Position numbers and translations under genes: made by a program. 32,687 nucleotides of DNA from Nitrospiraceae bacterium (lineage in GTDB: Bacteria; Nitrospirota; Nitrospiria; Nitrospirales; Nitrospiraceae). Each line of letters starts with the position of its first letter. Position 1 is the first letter of the stretch. Of the stretch, positions 8,725 through 16,048 are shown in pieces. The notes under the pieces are model-generated. The model had not been told where the DNA came from. It saw nothing but the letters and a program-made list of their open reading frames with translations, and ran no database searches. The DNA lies in NCBI GenBank assembly GCA_013140715.1, contig JABFSG010000090.1, forward strand, positions 1 to 32,687, given 5' to 3'.

Positions 8725-9861
8725 ATGTCTTATCACCGTTCAGTTCTTGCCCTTGCGATCGTAGTGGGCTTCATGATACCGGCGCAGGCCATAGCTCTTG
8801 AATTCGTCACGGTCGGACCGCGAGCCATGGGCATGGGTGGGGCCGGCGTGGCTGTTACGACGGATGCCTTGGCCACCTATTGGAATCCGGCCGGACTTGC
8901 CATGACCCAGACAGTGGATGTCAGGATTCAAGGCAGTGGGCAGGTGATCGATCGTCTCGGTATTGCCGATGCCGTTCATGATCTCGAAAAATTTAATACG
9001 ACCGATATCTCGGCTGCGAATCAAGCTAAGGCCCAAGACATTGCCGATCGCATCAATCGACCTGGTGCCACGGTATCGGTCAATGGATCTGCCGGTCTCT
9101 ATATCAAAGGACATTTAGGAGAGCATGCCTTCGGGTTGAATGTCTCGGACGTTGCAACGGGTGGCGGCTTCGTCAGTAATCCAGTAACCCCAGCTCTTGT
9201 CGGCTCAAATGTGAATTTGACCGGTGCAATGGGCCTGCGTGCATTAGAGGCAAGACAGATCGCCTTCTCCTATGCCTATGCCTTTGCCGACAAAACCTTT
9301 TCAATCGGTGTAACAGGGAAAATTCTCCAAGGGGCCTCCTATAATGGGAACATGACTCTCAACGGAGGGACCGACGTTTCAATTACCGACAATTTTGGAA
9401 AGCCCACAATCTCGACTGCCTTTGGTATCGACGTCGGCGCCATCTACCGCCCATCCTCGTGGCTACGCTTTGGCGCTGTGGCGAAAGACATCAATCAACC
9501 GACTTTCGACGCTGTCGGCGGAGGAGAACTGAAATTGAGCCCTCAGGTCAGAGCCGGCGTCGCGGTGAACCCCTATTCTTCCTTGACCTTAACCGCAGAT
9601 GTGGATGCAACCTCCAATAAGACGTTCGTCCCGGGCGTCAAAAGCCAGATCTTGAGTCTCGGAGCCGAGCAGACCATCTTTTCTGAATTCCTCTCGTTCC
9701 GTGTCGGCGGCTTCAAGAATATGAAGGATGCCGGGACCCCCTTCACCCCGACTGCAGGGTTGGGCCTACGGATATTTGCTTTCCGTGCCGACGTCGGCGG
9801 CGGATATGATTTCCGGGAACAGGGTGCGCTGGTATCCGGCTCTCTCTCTTTGACATTCTAA
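8725..9861 (+). CDS. PorV/TraF-like outer-membrane beta-barrel protein
   Basis: The 378-residue protein has a Sec signal peptide (residues 1 to about 24, ending AQAIA). Right after it comes the motif VGPRAMGMGGAGVAVTTDALATYWNPAGLA, which is characteristic of FadL-related families such as PorV/PorQ and the TraF-like family (PF13729). The rest alternates in polarity as expected of a beta barrel, and it ends in LVSGSLSLTF with the C-terminal phenylalanine used for barrel assembly. The in-frame upstream TTG at 8659 is unlikely; ATG 8725 has GGAG 10 nt upstream and starts the signal peptide. No type IX secretion or conjugation genes are nearby, so names from those systems should not be taken as function. 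Transport of a hydrophobic compound is possible. A lipoprotein gene follows after 15 nt. Confidence 0.75.
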   Translation: MSYHRSVLALAIVVGFMIPAQAIALEFVTVGPRAMGMGGAGVAVTTDALATYWNPAGLAMTQTVDVRIQGSGQVIDRLGIADAVHDLEKFNTTDISAANQAKAQDIADRINRPGATVSVNGSAGLYIKGHLGEHAFGLNVSDVATGGGFVSNPVTPALVGSNVNLTGAMGLRALEARQIAFSYAYAFADKTFSIGVTGKILQGASYNGNMTLNGGTDVSITDNFGKPTISTAFGIDVGAIYRPSSWLRFGAVAKDINQPTFDAVGGGELKLSPQVRAGVAVNPYSSLTLTADVDATSNKTFVPGVKSQILSLGAEQTIFSEFLSFRVGGFKNMKDAGTPFTPTAGLGLRIFAFRADVGGGYDFREQGALVSGSLSLTF

Positions 9862-9870
9862 TGGTATACT
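9862..9870 (+). promoter_or_regulatory. Extended -10 candidate giving a near-leaderless transcript
   Basis: TGGTATACT fits the extended -10 pattern TGnTATAAT with one mismatch. It ends 6 nt before ATG 9877, so the transcript would begin at or near the start codon. No Shine-Dalgarno site is present. The upstream TTGACA at 9850-9855 is only 9 nt away and cannot act as its -35. Confidence 0.25.
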
Positions 9871-9876
9871 GAACCG

Positions 9877-10485
9877 ATGTTCATGCTCCATCATGTCAGA
9901 CGTGCATTTGCTCTCTGCCTTCTTCCTCTCCTAGTCGCCGGTTGTGGCGGCTTACAGGAAGTGTGGGAAGGACCAGGGGCCAAAGTGTTCCGACCCCAAG
10001 CCATTGCTGTCCTTCCCCCCATGGCGAGCCAATACGATAGTGCGCGCGAGGATATCCAAGAGGTCCTGTCAGGAGCTCTGAACAAGTCAGCCGCGATCGA
10101 GCGTGTAGTATCTCCTGAAAATGTGACTGATATCTTTCAGGGGTCGAAAGAAGCATTCGATGCGCTGGTATTTTACTTCTCCCGTCTGGAAATGACAGGC
10201 CAGTCCGACAAGGACTCCGCTGTGAAGCTGGGCAAGGCGCTGAATGTGGACTCGTTCTTGGTCGTGCGGGTGAACTCGTGGGAATACATGCGCAAGGAAG
10301 GCGATAATGTCGGTCGTGTGGGCCTAAGCCTTCGCCTGATCGATGCCACCACCGGCACCACCGTCTGGAAGGCGCGCCATGAACGGTCGAGCAGTTATAT
10401 GTTCTACCGGCCCTATTTAAAGGATGTCGCGAAAGATCTGGCCGCTGAAATGATCGAGGCCATGCCTCCCCAAGCCAAGCAATAA
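9877..10485 (+). CDS. Putative lipoprotein, GNA1162/CsgG-like
   Basis: The 202-residue protein has a lipoprotein signal with lipobox LLVAGC (C23). The mature part starts with a strand AIAVLPPMAS, followed by helices and strands including SFLVVRVNSWEYM and VGLSLRLIDATTGTTVWKARHE. The last phrase, a variable held in a strand with 'D-x-x-T-G-x-x-x-W', is typical of lipoproteins with a TolB-N/CsgG-like fold, such as GNA1162 (DUF799) and FlgO-type proteins. Function is unknown. It follows the barrel protein by 15 nt and may work with it at the outer membrane. No ribosome binding site precedes either ATG 9877 or ATG 9883; coupling to the upstream gene or leaderless translation are possible. It ends 10 nt from the convergent trpA. 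Confidence 0.65.
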   Translation: MFMLHHVRRAFALCLLPLLVAGCGGLQEVWEGPGAKVFRPQAIAVLPPMASQYDSAREDIQEVLSGALNKSAAIERVVSPENVTDIFQGSKEAFDALVFYFSRLEMTGQSDKDSAVKLGKALNVDSFLVVRVNSWEYMRKEGDNVGRVGLSLRLIDATTGTTVWKARHERSSSYMFYRPYLKDVAKDLAAEMIEAMPPQAKQ

Positions 10486-10495
10486 CACCCTTCGC

Positions 10496-11314
10496 CTAAC
10501 GGGTCTTAGTCTGGGCCGCCCGCATGGCAGTCTTCAATGAACGGACGAACTCTCCTACCTGCTTCACCATCCCTGGCTCCTGCTGGTGCGCGGCAATCTG
10601 TTTGACGATAGCACTGCCGACGATCACCCCATCGGCGATGGCCGCGACGTTGGCAGCATCCTCAGGGGTCGCTACGCCAAAACCGACCGCAACCGGAATC
10701 TTGGCGACTTTTTTGATCTTCTCGACATTCTTACCGACATCGGCCACGTTGCGCAGTTTTGCGCCGGTAATGCCAGTGAGCGAGACGCAATAGACGAACC
10801 CTTCTGACTGGCGTGCAACGAAAGACCGTCGCTCCGCCGTGCTTGTGGGAGCCAGAAGGTAAATCAGCTGTAGTCCCGCCGACGCCGCCGGTTTCTTCAG
10901 GGGGCCAGCTTCATCCGGCGGCATATCCGGCACAATCAACCCATCAACACCGGCTTTAGCTGACTCACGACAGAACCGTTCCGGGCCAAAAGCGTGAATA
11001 TTATTGTAGTAGACCATCAAGACTAGAGGAATCTGGGTTTTGGACCTGAGGCGTTCGACCATGGGAAGTATCGTTCGAACCGATGTGCCACTGCGCAGTG
11101 CTCGGGCCGCCGCCTGCTGGATCACTGGTCCGTCTGCAATGGGGTCGGAAAAGGGGACACCCAGCTCGATGATATCGGCCCCCGCTCGTTCCAATTCCAC
11201 CACAAGCTTCTCGGTTTCTCCCAGTGAGGGGTCCCCTGCCATGACATAGGCGATGACGGCCTGCTCACCGTCCTGTCGAAGACGTGCAAATGTTCGGTCG
11301 AGCCTCGATGTCAC
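10496..11314 (-). CDS. trpA: Tryptophan synthase alpha subunit
   Basis: TrpA cleaves indole-3-glycerol phosphate to indole and glyceraldehyde 3-phosphate, passing indole to TrpB. The 272-residue TIM barrel contains both catalytic acids: E50 in [13 protein letters not shown] and D61 in PIADGPVIQ. The phosphate-binding [10 protein letters not shown] and GVIVGSAIV segments are also present. The start is GTG; it overlaps the trpB stop by GTGA (11311-11314), which suggests translational coupling and equal synthesis of the two subunits. It is the last gene of the trp operon and converges on the lipoprotein gene ending at 10485, with 10 nt between the stop codons. Confidence 0.97.
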   Translation of the reverse strand: MTSRLDRTFARLRQDGEQAVIAYVMAGDPSLGETEKLVVELERAGADIIELGVPFSDPIADGPVIQQAAARALRSGTSVRTILPMVERLRSKTQIPLVLMVYYNNIHAFGPERFCRESAKAGVDGLIVPDMPPDEAGPLKKPAASAGLQLIYLLAPTSTAERRSFVARQSEGFVYCVSLTGITGAKLRNVADVGKNVEKIKKVAKIPVAVGFGVATPEDAANVAAIADGVIVGSAIVKQIAAHQQEPGMVKQVGEFVRSLKTAMRAAQTKTR

Positions 11315-12507
11315 AGAGTGATCCCCCGCATCTTCGCCACCTGTTGCACATCCTTATCTCCACGACCGGAGAGGTTCACGATCAGAATCTGATTCTTTTT
11401 CATCGTGGGCGCCACCTTGATTGTGTGAGCGATGGCATGGGCGCTTTCGAGAGCCGGCATGATCCCCTCTTCTCTAGTCAGTAAATCAAACGCCACCATC
11501 GCCTCATCGTCAGTCACTGAGGTGTAGGTGGCCCTGCCTTGGTCCCGCAAATAACTGTGCTCGGGGCCGACTGCCGCGTAATCCAATCCGGCTGAAACCG
11601 AATGGGTCAGATTGATTTGCCCATCATTATCTTGAAGCAGATAGGTCATGGTCCCTTGCAAGACACCTGGCTTTCCTCCGGCAAATCGCGCGGCATGTTT
11701 TCCGCTTGCAACTCCTAACCCACCTGCTTCGACACCGACCATCTTGACCTTCTTGTCACAAATAAATGCATGGAAGAGGCCCATCGCATTGCTGCCGCCG
11801 CCGACACAGGCAATGAGGCAATCGGGCAACCGGCCTTCTGCCGCCAAGATCTGCCGCCGAGCTTCACGCCCGATAATGGATTGGAAATCACGGATCATCA
11901 TCGGATAGGGATGAGCCCCGAGCACTGAACCGAGAATGTAGTGGGTCGTGCGGATATTCGTCGTCCAATCCCTCATCGCTTCACTGATGGCATCCTTGAG
12001 TGTGCGGCTTCCGGCGTCGACCCCGGTCACAGTCGAACCGAGCAATCTCATCCGGAAGACGTTCAGCGCTTGGCGCTGCATGTCTTCCGTCCCCATATAA
12101 ATTTCACATTGAAGCCCGAACATCGCCGCAACAGTCGCCGTCGCCACCCCATGCTGTCCGGCGCCGGTTTCAGCAATAATACGGGGCTTCTTCATCCGTT
12201 GAGCCAGCAGCCCCTGCCCGATCGCATTATTGATTTTATGAGCCCCTGTATGGCAAAGGTCTTCGCGTTTCAAATAGATTTTCGCCCCACCTAAGCGCTT
12301 CGTGAGTCGTTGTGCGAAATAGAGCGACGTGGGCCGCCCGACGTAGTGCTTCAAGTAATAGGCAAGTTCAGACTGGAAGGCCCGGTCTTTTTTCACACGG
12401 GCATATTCCTGCTCCAATTCAAGCAGGGCCGGCATCAGGGTTTCAGGGACATAGCGTCCACCATAGGCGCCGAAACGACCTTGCTTGTTGGGAACCGAAT
12501 TCATCAC
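11311..12507 (-). CDS. trpB: Tryptophan synthase beta subunit
   Basis: TrpB joins indole and serine with pyridoxal phosphate to give tryptophan. The 398-residue protein has the cofactor lysine K91 in [13 protein letters not shown], the phosphate-binding glycine loop [10 protein letters not shown] (about 236-245) and the family N-terminus [19 protein letters not shown]. This is the standard TrpB1 form that pairs with TrpA. Two adjacent start codons are possible, GTG 12507 and ATG 12504; AAGGAG lies 9 nt before the GTG, and either would give nearly the same protein. A 160-nt spacer with repeat arrays and hairpins separates it from trpF upstream, so trpBA might be regulated separately from the first part of the operon. 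Confidence 0.97.
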   Translation of the reverse strand: MMNSVPNKQGRFGAYGGRYVPETLMPALLELEQEYARVKKDRAFQSELAYYLKHYVGRPTSLYFAQRLTKRLGGAKIYLKREDLCHTGAHKINNAIGQGLLAQRMKKPRIIAETGAGQHGVATATVAAMFGLQCEIYMGTEDMQRQALNVFRMRLLGSTVTGVDAGSRTLKDAISEAMRDWTTNIRTTHYILGSVLGAHPYPMMIRDFQSIIGREARRQILAAEGRLPDCLIACVGGGSNAMGLFHAFICDKKVKMVGVEAGGLGVASGKHAARFAGGKPGVLQGTMTYLLQDNDGQINLTHSVSAGLDYAAVGPEHSYLRDQGRATYTSVTDDEAMVAFDLLTREEGIMPALESAHAIAHTIKVAPTMKKNQILIVNLSGRGDKDVQQVAKMRGITL

Positions 12508-12525
12508 GCCCTCACGCTCCTTGAA

Positions 12526-12623
12526 TCTGGTTTCTCTGGTTAGCCGGTTTGTTTGGTTTCTCTCATTCTTCGAGCCAGATCAACGAAACAAACAAGACAA
12601 ACCATATGAACAAAACAAACCGG
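12526..12623. repeat. Inverted array of short degenerate GGTT/AACC units
   Basis: On the plus strand, 12526-12564 contains GGTT four times at 8-9 nt spacing. From 12575 to 12623 the complementary AAC/AAACC pattern runs in the opposite sense. The outermost arms are a perfect 11-bp inverted repeat, CCGGTTTGTTT at 12544-12554 and its complement at 12613-12623. The centre is about CATTCTTCGAG. The whole block fills most of the trpB-trpF spacer and could fold into a long imperfect hairpin. I recall similar G/T-rich tails between genes in Nitrospira genomes but cannot verify this here. Confidence 0.6.
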
Positions 12624-12646
12624 CAGACTTCTGCCGCGTCCGGCAG
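12621..12646 (-). promoter_or_regulatory. Mutually exclusive hairpins downstream of trpF
   Basis: Three 6-nt arms alternate with 4-nt gaps: CGGCAG (12621-12626), CTGCCG (12631-12636), CGGCAG (12641-12646). The middle arm can pair with either neighbour but not both. In the trp transcript the later hairpin (12636 to 12621) is followed by GTTTGTTTTG, a weak terminator-like tail, while the earlier pairing would prevent it. This resembles an attenuator or a partial terminator between trpF and trpBA. Stems are short, so function is uncertain. Confidence 0.35.
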
Positions 12647-12667
12647 AGCGCTGCAGTATAAACGGGC

Positions 12668-13309
12668 TCATGCCGGAGAGACAACCCTGACGGCTCGAAT
12701 AAAGCCACGTACTTTTTCGGGGTCTTTCTTGCCCGGCGATCGCTCTACGCCGCTGCTCACATCCACTCCATAGGGCTGCACAATTTGAATCGCCTTCTCA
12801 ACATTGTCAGGGGTAAGCCCTCCGGCCAAGAGAATACTCGCAGCCTTGGCGACTTCTGCGGCAAACTGCCAATCGATCACCTGTCCAGTCCCTCCATAGG
12901 CCTGCTCAGAAAAAGCGTCCAGTACGAACCCGCGAACGCCGGCCCTTCCGCGAAACTCCGCCAAAGCGAGAAACGCGCTCCGGTCTTTCACCCGAAGCGC
13001 TTTCAGGACCGTGCGACCCAGCTCTTTGCAATAGATCGCCGATTCGTTTCCGTGCAGCTGCGCAACGGTAAGCCCACAATCGTCCATTAAATTTCGAACT
13101 ACCTGCTGGTCTTCATCGACGAATACGCCTACCGGAATCACCAAGGGAGGCAGGCTCATTACGATCTGCCTCGCCAGAGTCGGCTCAATGTACCGGGGAC
13201 TTTTCCGGAAGAATACAAACCCCAGAGCATCCGCGCCTGCCTCGACCGCCAGGGCTGCATCTTCGGCATTGGTGATACCACAAATTTTAACTTTGGATGT
13301 ATGGGCCAT
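12668..13309 (-). CDS. trpF: Phosphoribosylanthranilate isomerase
   Basis: TrpF performs the Amadori rearrangement of phosphoribosylanthranilate. The 213-residue TIM barrel has the general base C10 in KVKICGITNAEDA and the general acid D131 in GFVLDAFSEQAYGGTG. The phosphate-binding LLAGGLTPDNV and GVDVSSGVE segments are near the C-terminus. The frame is open upstream to 13402 (a TTG inside the palindromic element), but the family N-terminus begins at ATG 13309, so I use that. The upstream sequence has no clear ribosome binding site. An 81-nt stretch and a 125-bp palindrome separate it from trpC. Confidence 0.95.
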   Translation of the reverse strand: MAHTSKVKICGITNAEDAALAVEAGADALGFVFFRKSPRYIEPTLARQIVMSLPPLVIPVGVFVDEDQQVVRNLMDDCGLTVAQLHGNESAIYCKELGRTVLKALRVKDRSAFLALAEFRGRAGVRGFVLDAFSEQAYGGTGQVIDWQFAAEVAKAASILLAGGLTPDNVEKAIQIVQPYGVDVSSGVERSPGKKDPEKVRGFIRAVRVVSPA

Positions 13310-13390
13310 CTTAGCAATCTGGTGAAAAACAATTGTGCCAAGCCAGAATGTGACTGGTCCACACGTCTGGGACAAGAAGAAGACACCCCT

Positions 13391-13515
13391 CAGGGTGCTC
13401 AAAAAGGCTGTCCAGCAAGGCCACAGGTGAGTCGAAACCGGAGGCGTACCCTCTGGGGTACGTTGAGGATTTCGATGAACCGAGAACGCCGCTGGCAGAC
13501 TTTTTGAGCACCCTG
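13391..13515. repeat. 125-bp palindromic intergenic element with perfect 16-bp terminal inverted repeats
   Basis: The ends CAGGGTGCTCAAAAAG (13391-13406) and CTTTTTGAGCACCCTG (13500-13515) are perfect reverse complements. The centre also forms a hairpin: CGTACCC (13445-13451), loop TCTG, GGGTACG (13456-13462). Intermediate blocks match as well (TCGAAA with TTTCGA; CCAGC with GCTGG), so the whole unit is one long imperfect palindrome. It carries no gene. Its right end abuts the trpC stop codon (13516-13518). I recall very similar GTACCCTCTGGGGTAC-centred units in Nitrospira genomes, in many copies; only one copy is in this window. It could be a non-autonomous mobile element or a REP-like unit, and its transcript would fold into a strong stem. 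Confidence 0.85.
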
Positions 13516-14337
13516 CTATGCATGTGACGAAGCGGGAACTCCTCGTAACTCACGAATCTTGCCTCCGACATCGTCGGCTCGGATGAGGGATTCCCCGATG
13601 AGCATGGCATGGATACCGGCTTCGATCAACCGCATCACATCGGCACGCTGATGAATACCGCTTTCACTGACGATCAGCTTATCGGCAGGAATCCGTTTGG
13701 CCAAACGCAGCGTGACGCCAAGGTCCGTCGTGAAAGTCTTGAGATCGCGGTTGTTGATACCGATCAGTCTCGCTTCCGGCAATCGCTCCAAAACAATGTC
13801 GAGTTCTCGTTCGTGGTGCGTTTCGATGAGCACATCCAAGGCCAACCCACGGGCAAGCGCGTAGAAGTCGATCAATTGTTGCCGTTCAAGCGCCGCGACA
13901 ATCAAGAGAACGGCATCGGCCCCGTGAGCCCGCGCTTCGTAAAACTGAATCTCCTCAACCATGAACTCTTTATCCAACGCCGGCATGGGCACCGATTGCT
14001 TGATCTCGCGGAGGTACTCGAGACTCCCCTGGAAGAAATCCTTGTCGGTCAAGACGGACAGGGCCGAGGCGCCATGGGCATGATACGCCTTGGCTATTCC
14101 GAGGTAGTCGAACCGCTCTGAAAATTCCGGCCGGAGGAGGCCAAGACTGGGTGAGGCCTTTTTGACTTCGGCGATCAGAGCAGGACTACCGGCGGTTCTT
14201 GTCGCTTCGAGGGTCACGGCAAAGCCGAGTGGTCCTGGCGCATCCTGAATTTTTGCCTTCAGCTCCGACAGATAGCCACGGCTTTGTTTATGCCGAAGTT
14301 CTGCTTTCTTATGCTCCAGGATACGAGAAAGAATCAC
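13516..14337 (-). CDS. trpC: Indole-3-glycerol phosphate synthase
   Basis: TrpC closes the indole ring of carboxyphenylaminodeoxyribulose phosphate. The 273-residue TIM barrel has the catalytic lysine region AEVKKASPSLG (K59/K60), the second lysine in VLTDKDFFQG, the acid in DKEFMVEE, and the later motifs IGINNRDLKTF and VSESGI. It is a stand-alone protein, not fused to TrpF as in enterobacteria. The start is GTG at 14337, with AAAGGA about 10-11 nt upstream. The trpD stop is 6 nt away, so the two are tightly linked. Directly after its TAG stop the palindromic element begins. Confidence 0.96.
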   Translation of the reverse strand: MILSRILEHKKAELRHKQSRGYLSELKAKIQDAPGPLGFAVTLEATRTAGSPALIAEVKKASPSLGLLRPEFSERFDYLGIAKAYHAHGASALSVLTDKDFFQGSLEYLREIKQSVPMPALDKEFMVEEIQFYEARAHGADAVLLIVAALERQQLIDFYALARGLALDVLIETHHERELDIVLERLPEARLIGINNRDLKTFTTDLGVTLRLAKRIPADKLIVSESGIHQRADVMRLIEAGIHAMLIGESLIRADDVGGKIRELRGVPASSHA

Positions 14338-14343
14338 GAGGCA

Positions 14344-15357
14344 TCATCCTTTGTTCGTGAATGCGATGAGGCGAGCGAGTTTCTCCGCTGCGGCGCCGGA
14401 GTCGAGGGTCTGGGCCGCCAAGAGAAATCCATCGTGCAGGCTGGCCGCCTTGCGGCCCGCCACAAGGGCCGGAGCGGCATTCAGACATACGATATCCCGT
14501 TTCGGGCCTTTCCGTCCTTGGAGAATATCACGAGTGATCAGCGCATTCTCCTGCGGCGTCCCTCCGGCTAGCTGTTTGGCTGGGACCAGTGCCAGCCCGA
14601 ACTCAGACGGGTCCAAGAGGTAGTTCGAAAGAACGCCCCCTTTGGCTTCTGAAATCTGCGTTGTCGACGACAAAGTAATCTCATCGAGTCCGTCCAATCC
14701 ATGCACAACAAAACAATGCTGCGAACCCAGATGCATCAGCACATTCCCTAGCAGAGAGGTCAAGCGACGTTCAAAGACGCCCAGTACTTGTATCGTGGCT
14801 CCTGCAGGATTGGTCAGAGGGCCGAGGAGATTCAGCATCGTCCTGATACCCATCTCCTGTCTTGGGCCGGCACAATGTTTCATGGCTCCATGATAGAGAG
14901 GGGCAAAGAGAAAACCGATCCCGACTTCATTGATACAATCGGCTATCCGTTCAGTCGGCAGATCGATCTTGACCCCGAGAGCCGAGAGCACGTCTGCACT
15001 CCCAGACTTGGACGACACAGAGCGGTTCCCGTGCTTGGCCACGGTCAGGCCGGCGCCTGCGACGATAAACGCCGCTGTCGTGGAAATATTGAATGTGTGA
15101 GCTCCGTCCCCGCCTGTGCCACAGGTGTCCACAACCAACGGGTCAGCGATGGCAATACGGAGAGCCTTATCTCTCATGGCTCGCACAGAGCCGGTGATCT
15201 CCTCGACCGTCTCTCCCTTCAGGCGAAGCCCCATCAAATACGCGGCGATTTGGGCCTGAGTCGCTGCGCCGTCCATCATCTCCAACATCACCGATTCGGC
15301 TTCCTGTTCGGTGAGAGAAGTGCGGTCGGCAAGTTTGGCAATCGCGTCTTTGATCAT
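14344..15357 (-). CDS. trpD: Anthranilate phosphoribosyltransferase
   Basis: TrpD transfers phosphoribose from PRPP to anthranilate. The 337-residue protein has the glycine-rich PRPP loop DTCGTGGDGAHTFNIST (CGTGGDG at 79-85), the KHGNRSVSSKSGSADVLSALG block and the LLGPLTNPA motif, all standard for the family. It is a single-function enzyme, not fused to TrpG. It starts at ATG 15357, 24 nt after the trpG stop, and ends 6 nt before trpC. No clear ribosome binding site is seen, so coupling to trpG is likely. A long open frame on the other strand of this gene is a shadow. Confidence 0.97.
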   Translation of the reverse strand: MIKDAIAKLADRTSLTEQEAESVMLEMMDGAATQAQIAAYLMGLRLKGETVEEITGSVRAMRDKALRIAIADPLVVDTCGTGGDGAHTFNISTTAAFIVAGAGLTVAKHGNRSVSSKSGSADVLSALGVKIDLPTERIADCINEVGIGFLFAPLYHGAMKHCAGPRQEMGIRTMLNLLGPLTNPAGATIQVLGVFERRLTSLLGNVLMHLGSQHCFVVHGLDGLDEITLSSTTQISEAKGGVLSNYLLDPSEFGLALVPAKQLAGGTPQENALITRDILQGRKGPKRDIVCLNAAPALVAGRKAASLHDGFLLAAQTLDSGAAAEKLARLIAFTNKG

Positions 15358-15381
15358 GGATCGGAAACCCGGTGGGTCGAC

Positions 15382-15945
15382 TTACAGTTTAAGGAAATTG
15401 CGGAGAAGGTCTTTCCCCACCAGGGTAAGGATCGACTCCGGGTGAAACTGCACTCCTTCGATGCCCAACGATCGATGGCGCAATCCCATGATTTCCCCCT
15501 CCGCCGTTTCGGCGGAAACCTCAAAGCAGGAAGGCAGCGTCTCTCGCTTCACGATCAGAGAATGGTAGCGGGTCGCGTCGAAGGGATCGGGCAACCGCTG
15601 AAAGATCGTTTTCCCGTCATGGCGGATCTTCGAGGTTTTACCATGCATCAACCGTCCTGCCCGAACGACTTCTCCGCCAAACGCCACGGCCAGAGATTGA
15701 TGGCCTAGACAGACGCCTAAGAGAGGGAGGCGCCCGCCAAAATGCCTGATAGTCTCGACCGATACACCGGCTTCCACCGGCGTGCAGGGTCCCGGAGAGA
15801 TGACGATACGACTGGGGTGCAGCGACTCGATCTGCTCGATGGTAATTTTATCGTTGCGGAATACTTGGATGTCTTCGCCAAGCTCCCCGAAGTACTGCAC
15901 AAGGTTATAGGTAAAGGAATCGTAGTTGTCGATCATCAATAACAT
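15382..15945 (-). CDS. trpG: Anthranilate synthase glutamine amidotransferase component
   Basis: This class I glutamine amidotransferase supplies ammonia to TrpE. The 187-residue protein has the triad C79 (LLGVCLGHQ), H168 and E170 ([10 protein letters not shown]), plus the family start [15 protein letters not shown]. In many bacteria the same protein also serves 4-amino-4-deoxychorismate synthase (PabA role); no pabB is in this window, so dual use is possible but unproven. ATG 15945 has no good ribosome binding site; the family start would also fit the internal ATG four codons later. The 103-nt spacer from trpE holds an inverted heptad array, which is unusual because trpE and trpG are often nearly contiguous. 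Confidence 0.96.
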   Translation of the reverse strand: MLLMIDNYDSFTYNLVQYFGELGEDIQVFRNDKITIEQIESLHPSRIVISPGPCTPVEAGVSVETIRHFGGRLPLLGVCLGHQSLAVAFGGEVVRAGRLMHGKTSKIRHDGKTIFQRLPDPFDATRYHSLIVKRETLPSCFEVSAETAEGEIMGLRHRSLGIEGVQFHPESILTLVGKDLLRNFLKL

Positions 15946-15960
15946 GATTGCGATAAGAGC

Positions 15961-16040
15961 TTATAGCAAATGGCTTATGGCACAAACAGGAGAAGTTCGA
16001 ACCCTTCTTCTTGCTATTAGCCATACGCTATTCACCATAG
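15961..16040. repeat. Inverted array of 7-nt units around a TTCGAA hairpin
   Basis: Left arm, plus strand: TTATAGC, AAATGGC, TTATGGC (15961-15981). Right arm: GCTATTA, GCCATAC, GCTATTC, ACCATAG (16013-16040). Read as reverse complement, the right arm has the same 7-nt pattern (CTATGGT, GAATAGC, GTATGGC, TAATAGC), so the two arms are inverted copies that match at about 15 of 21 positions. Between them, AGAAG (15991-15995) and CTTCT (16004-16008) form a 5-bp stem with loop TTCGAACC. The block fills most of the trpG-trpE spacer. Confidence 0.6.
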
Positions 16041-16048
16041 GCTCTTTC

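Noticed and set aside
9850-9870. TTGACA and TATACT as a standard promoter pair
   Set aside because: The spacer is only 9 nt, far below the 16-18 nt needed; only an extended -10 reading is possible.
13310-13402. Longer TrpF starting at TTG 13402
   Set aside because: The extra 31 residues come from the palindromic element and spacer and are unlike the family N-terminus; ATG 13309 gives the normal start.
13391-13515. Intrinsic terminator of trpC
   Set aside because: The long palindrome has T-runs only within its stem ends and its structure is that of a repeat unit; whether it stops transcription cannot be told, so I list it as a repeat.
15991-16008. tRNA-like T-loop (GGTTCGAA) in the trpE-trpG spacer
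   Set aside because: No acceptor, D or anticodon arm surrounds it; it is simply the hairpin at the centre of the heptad array.
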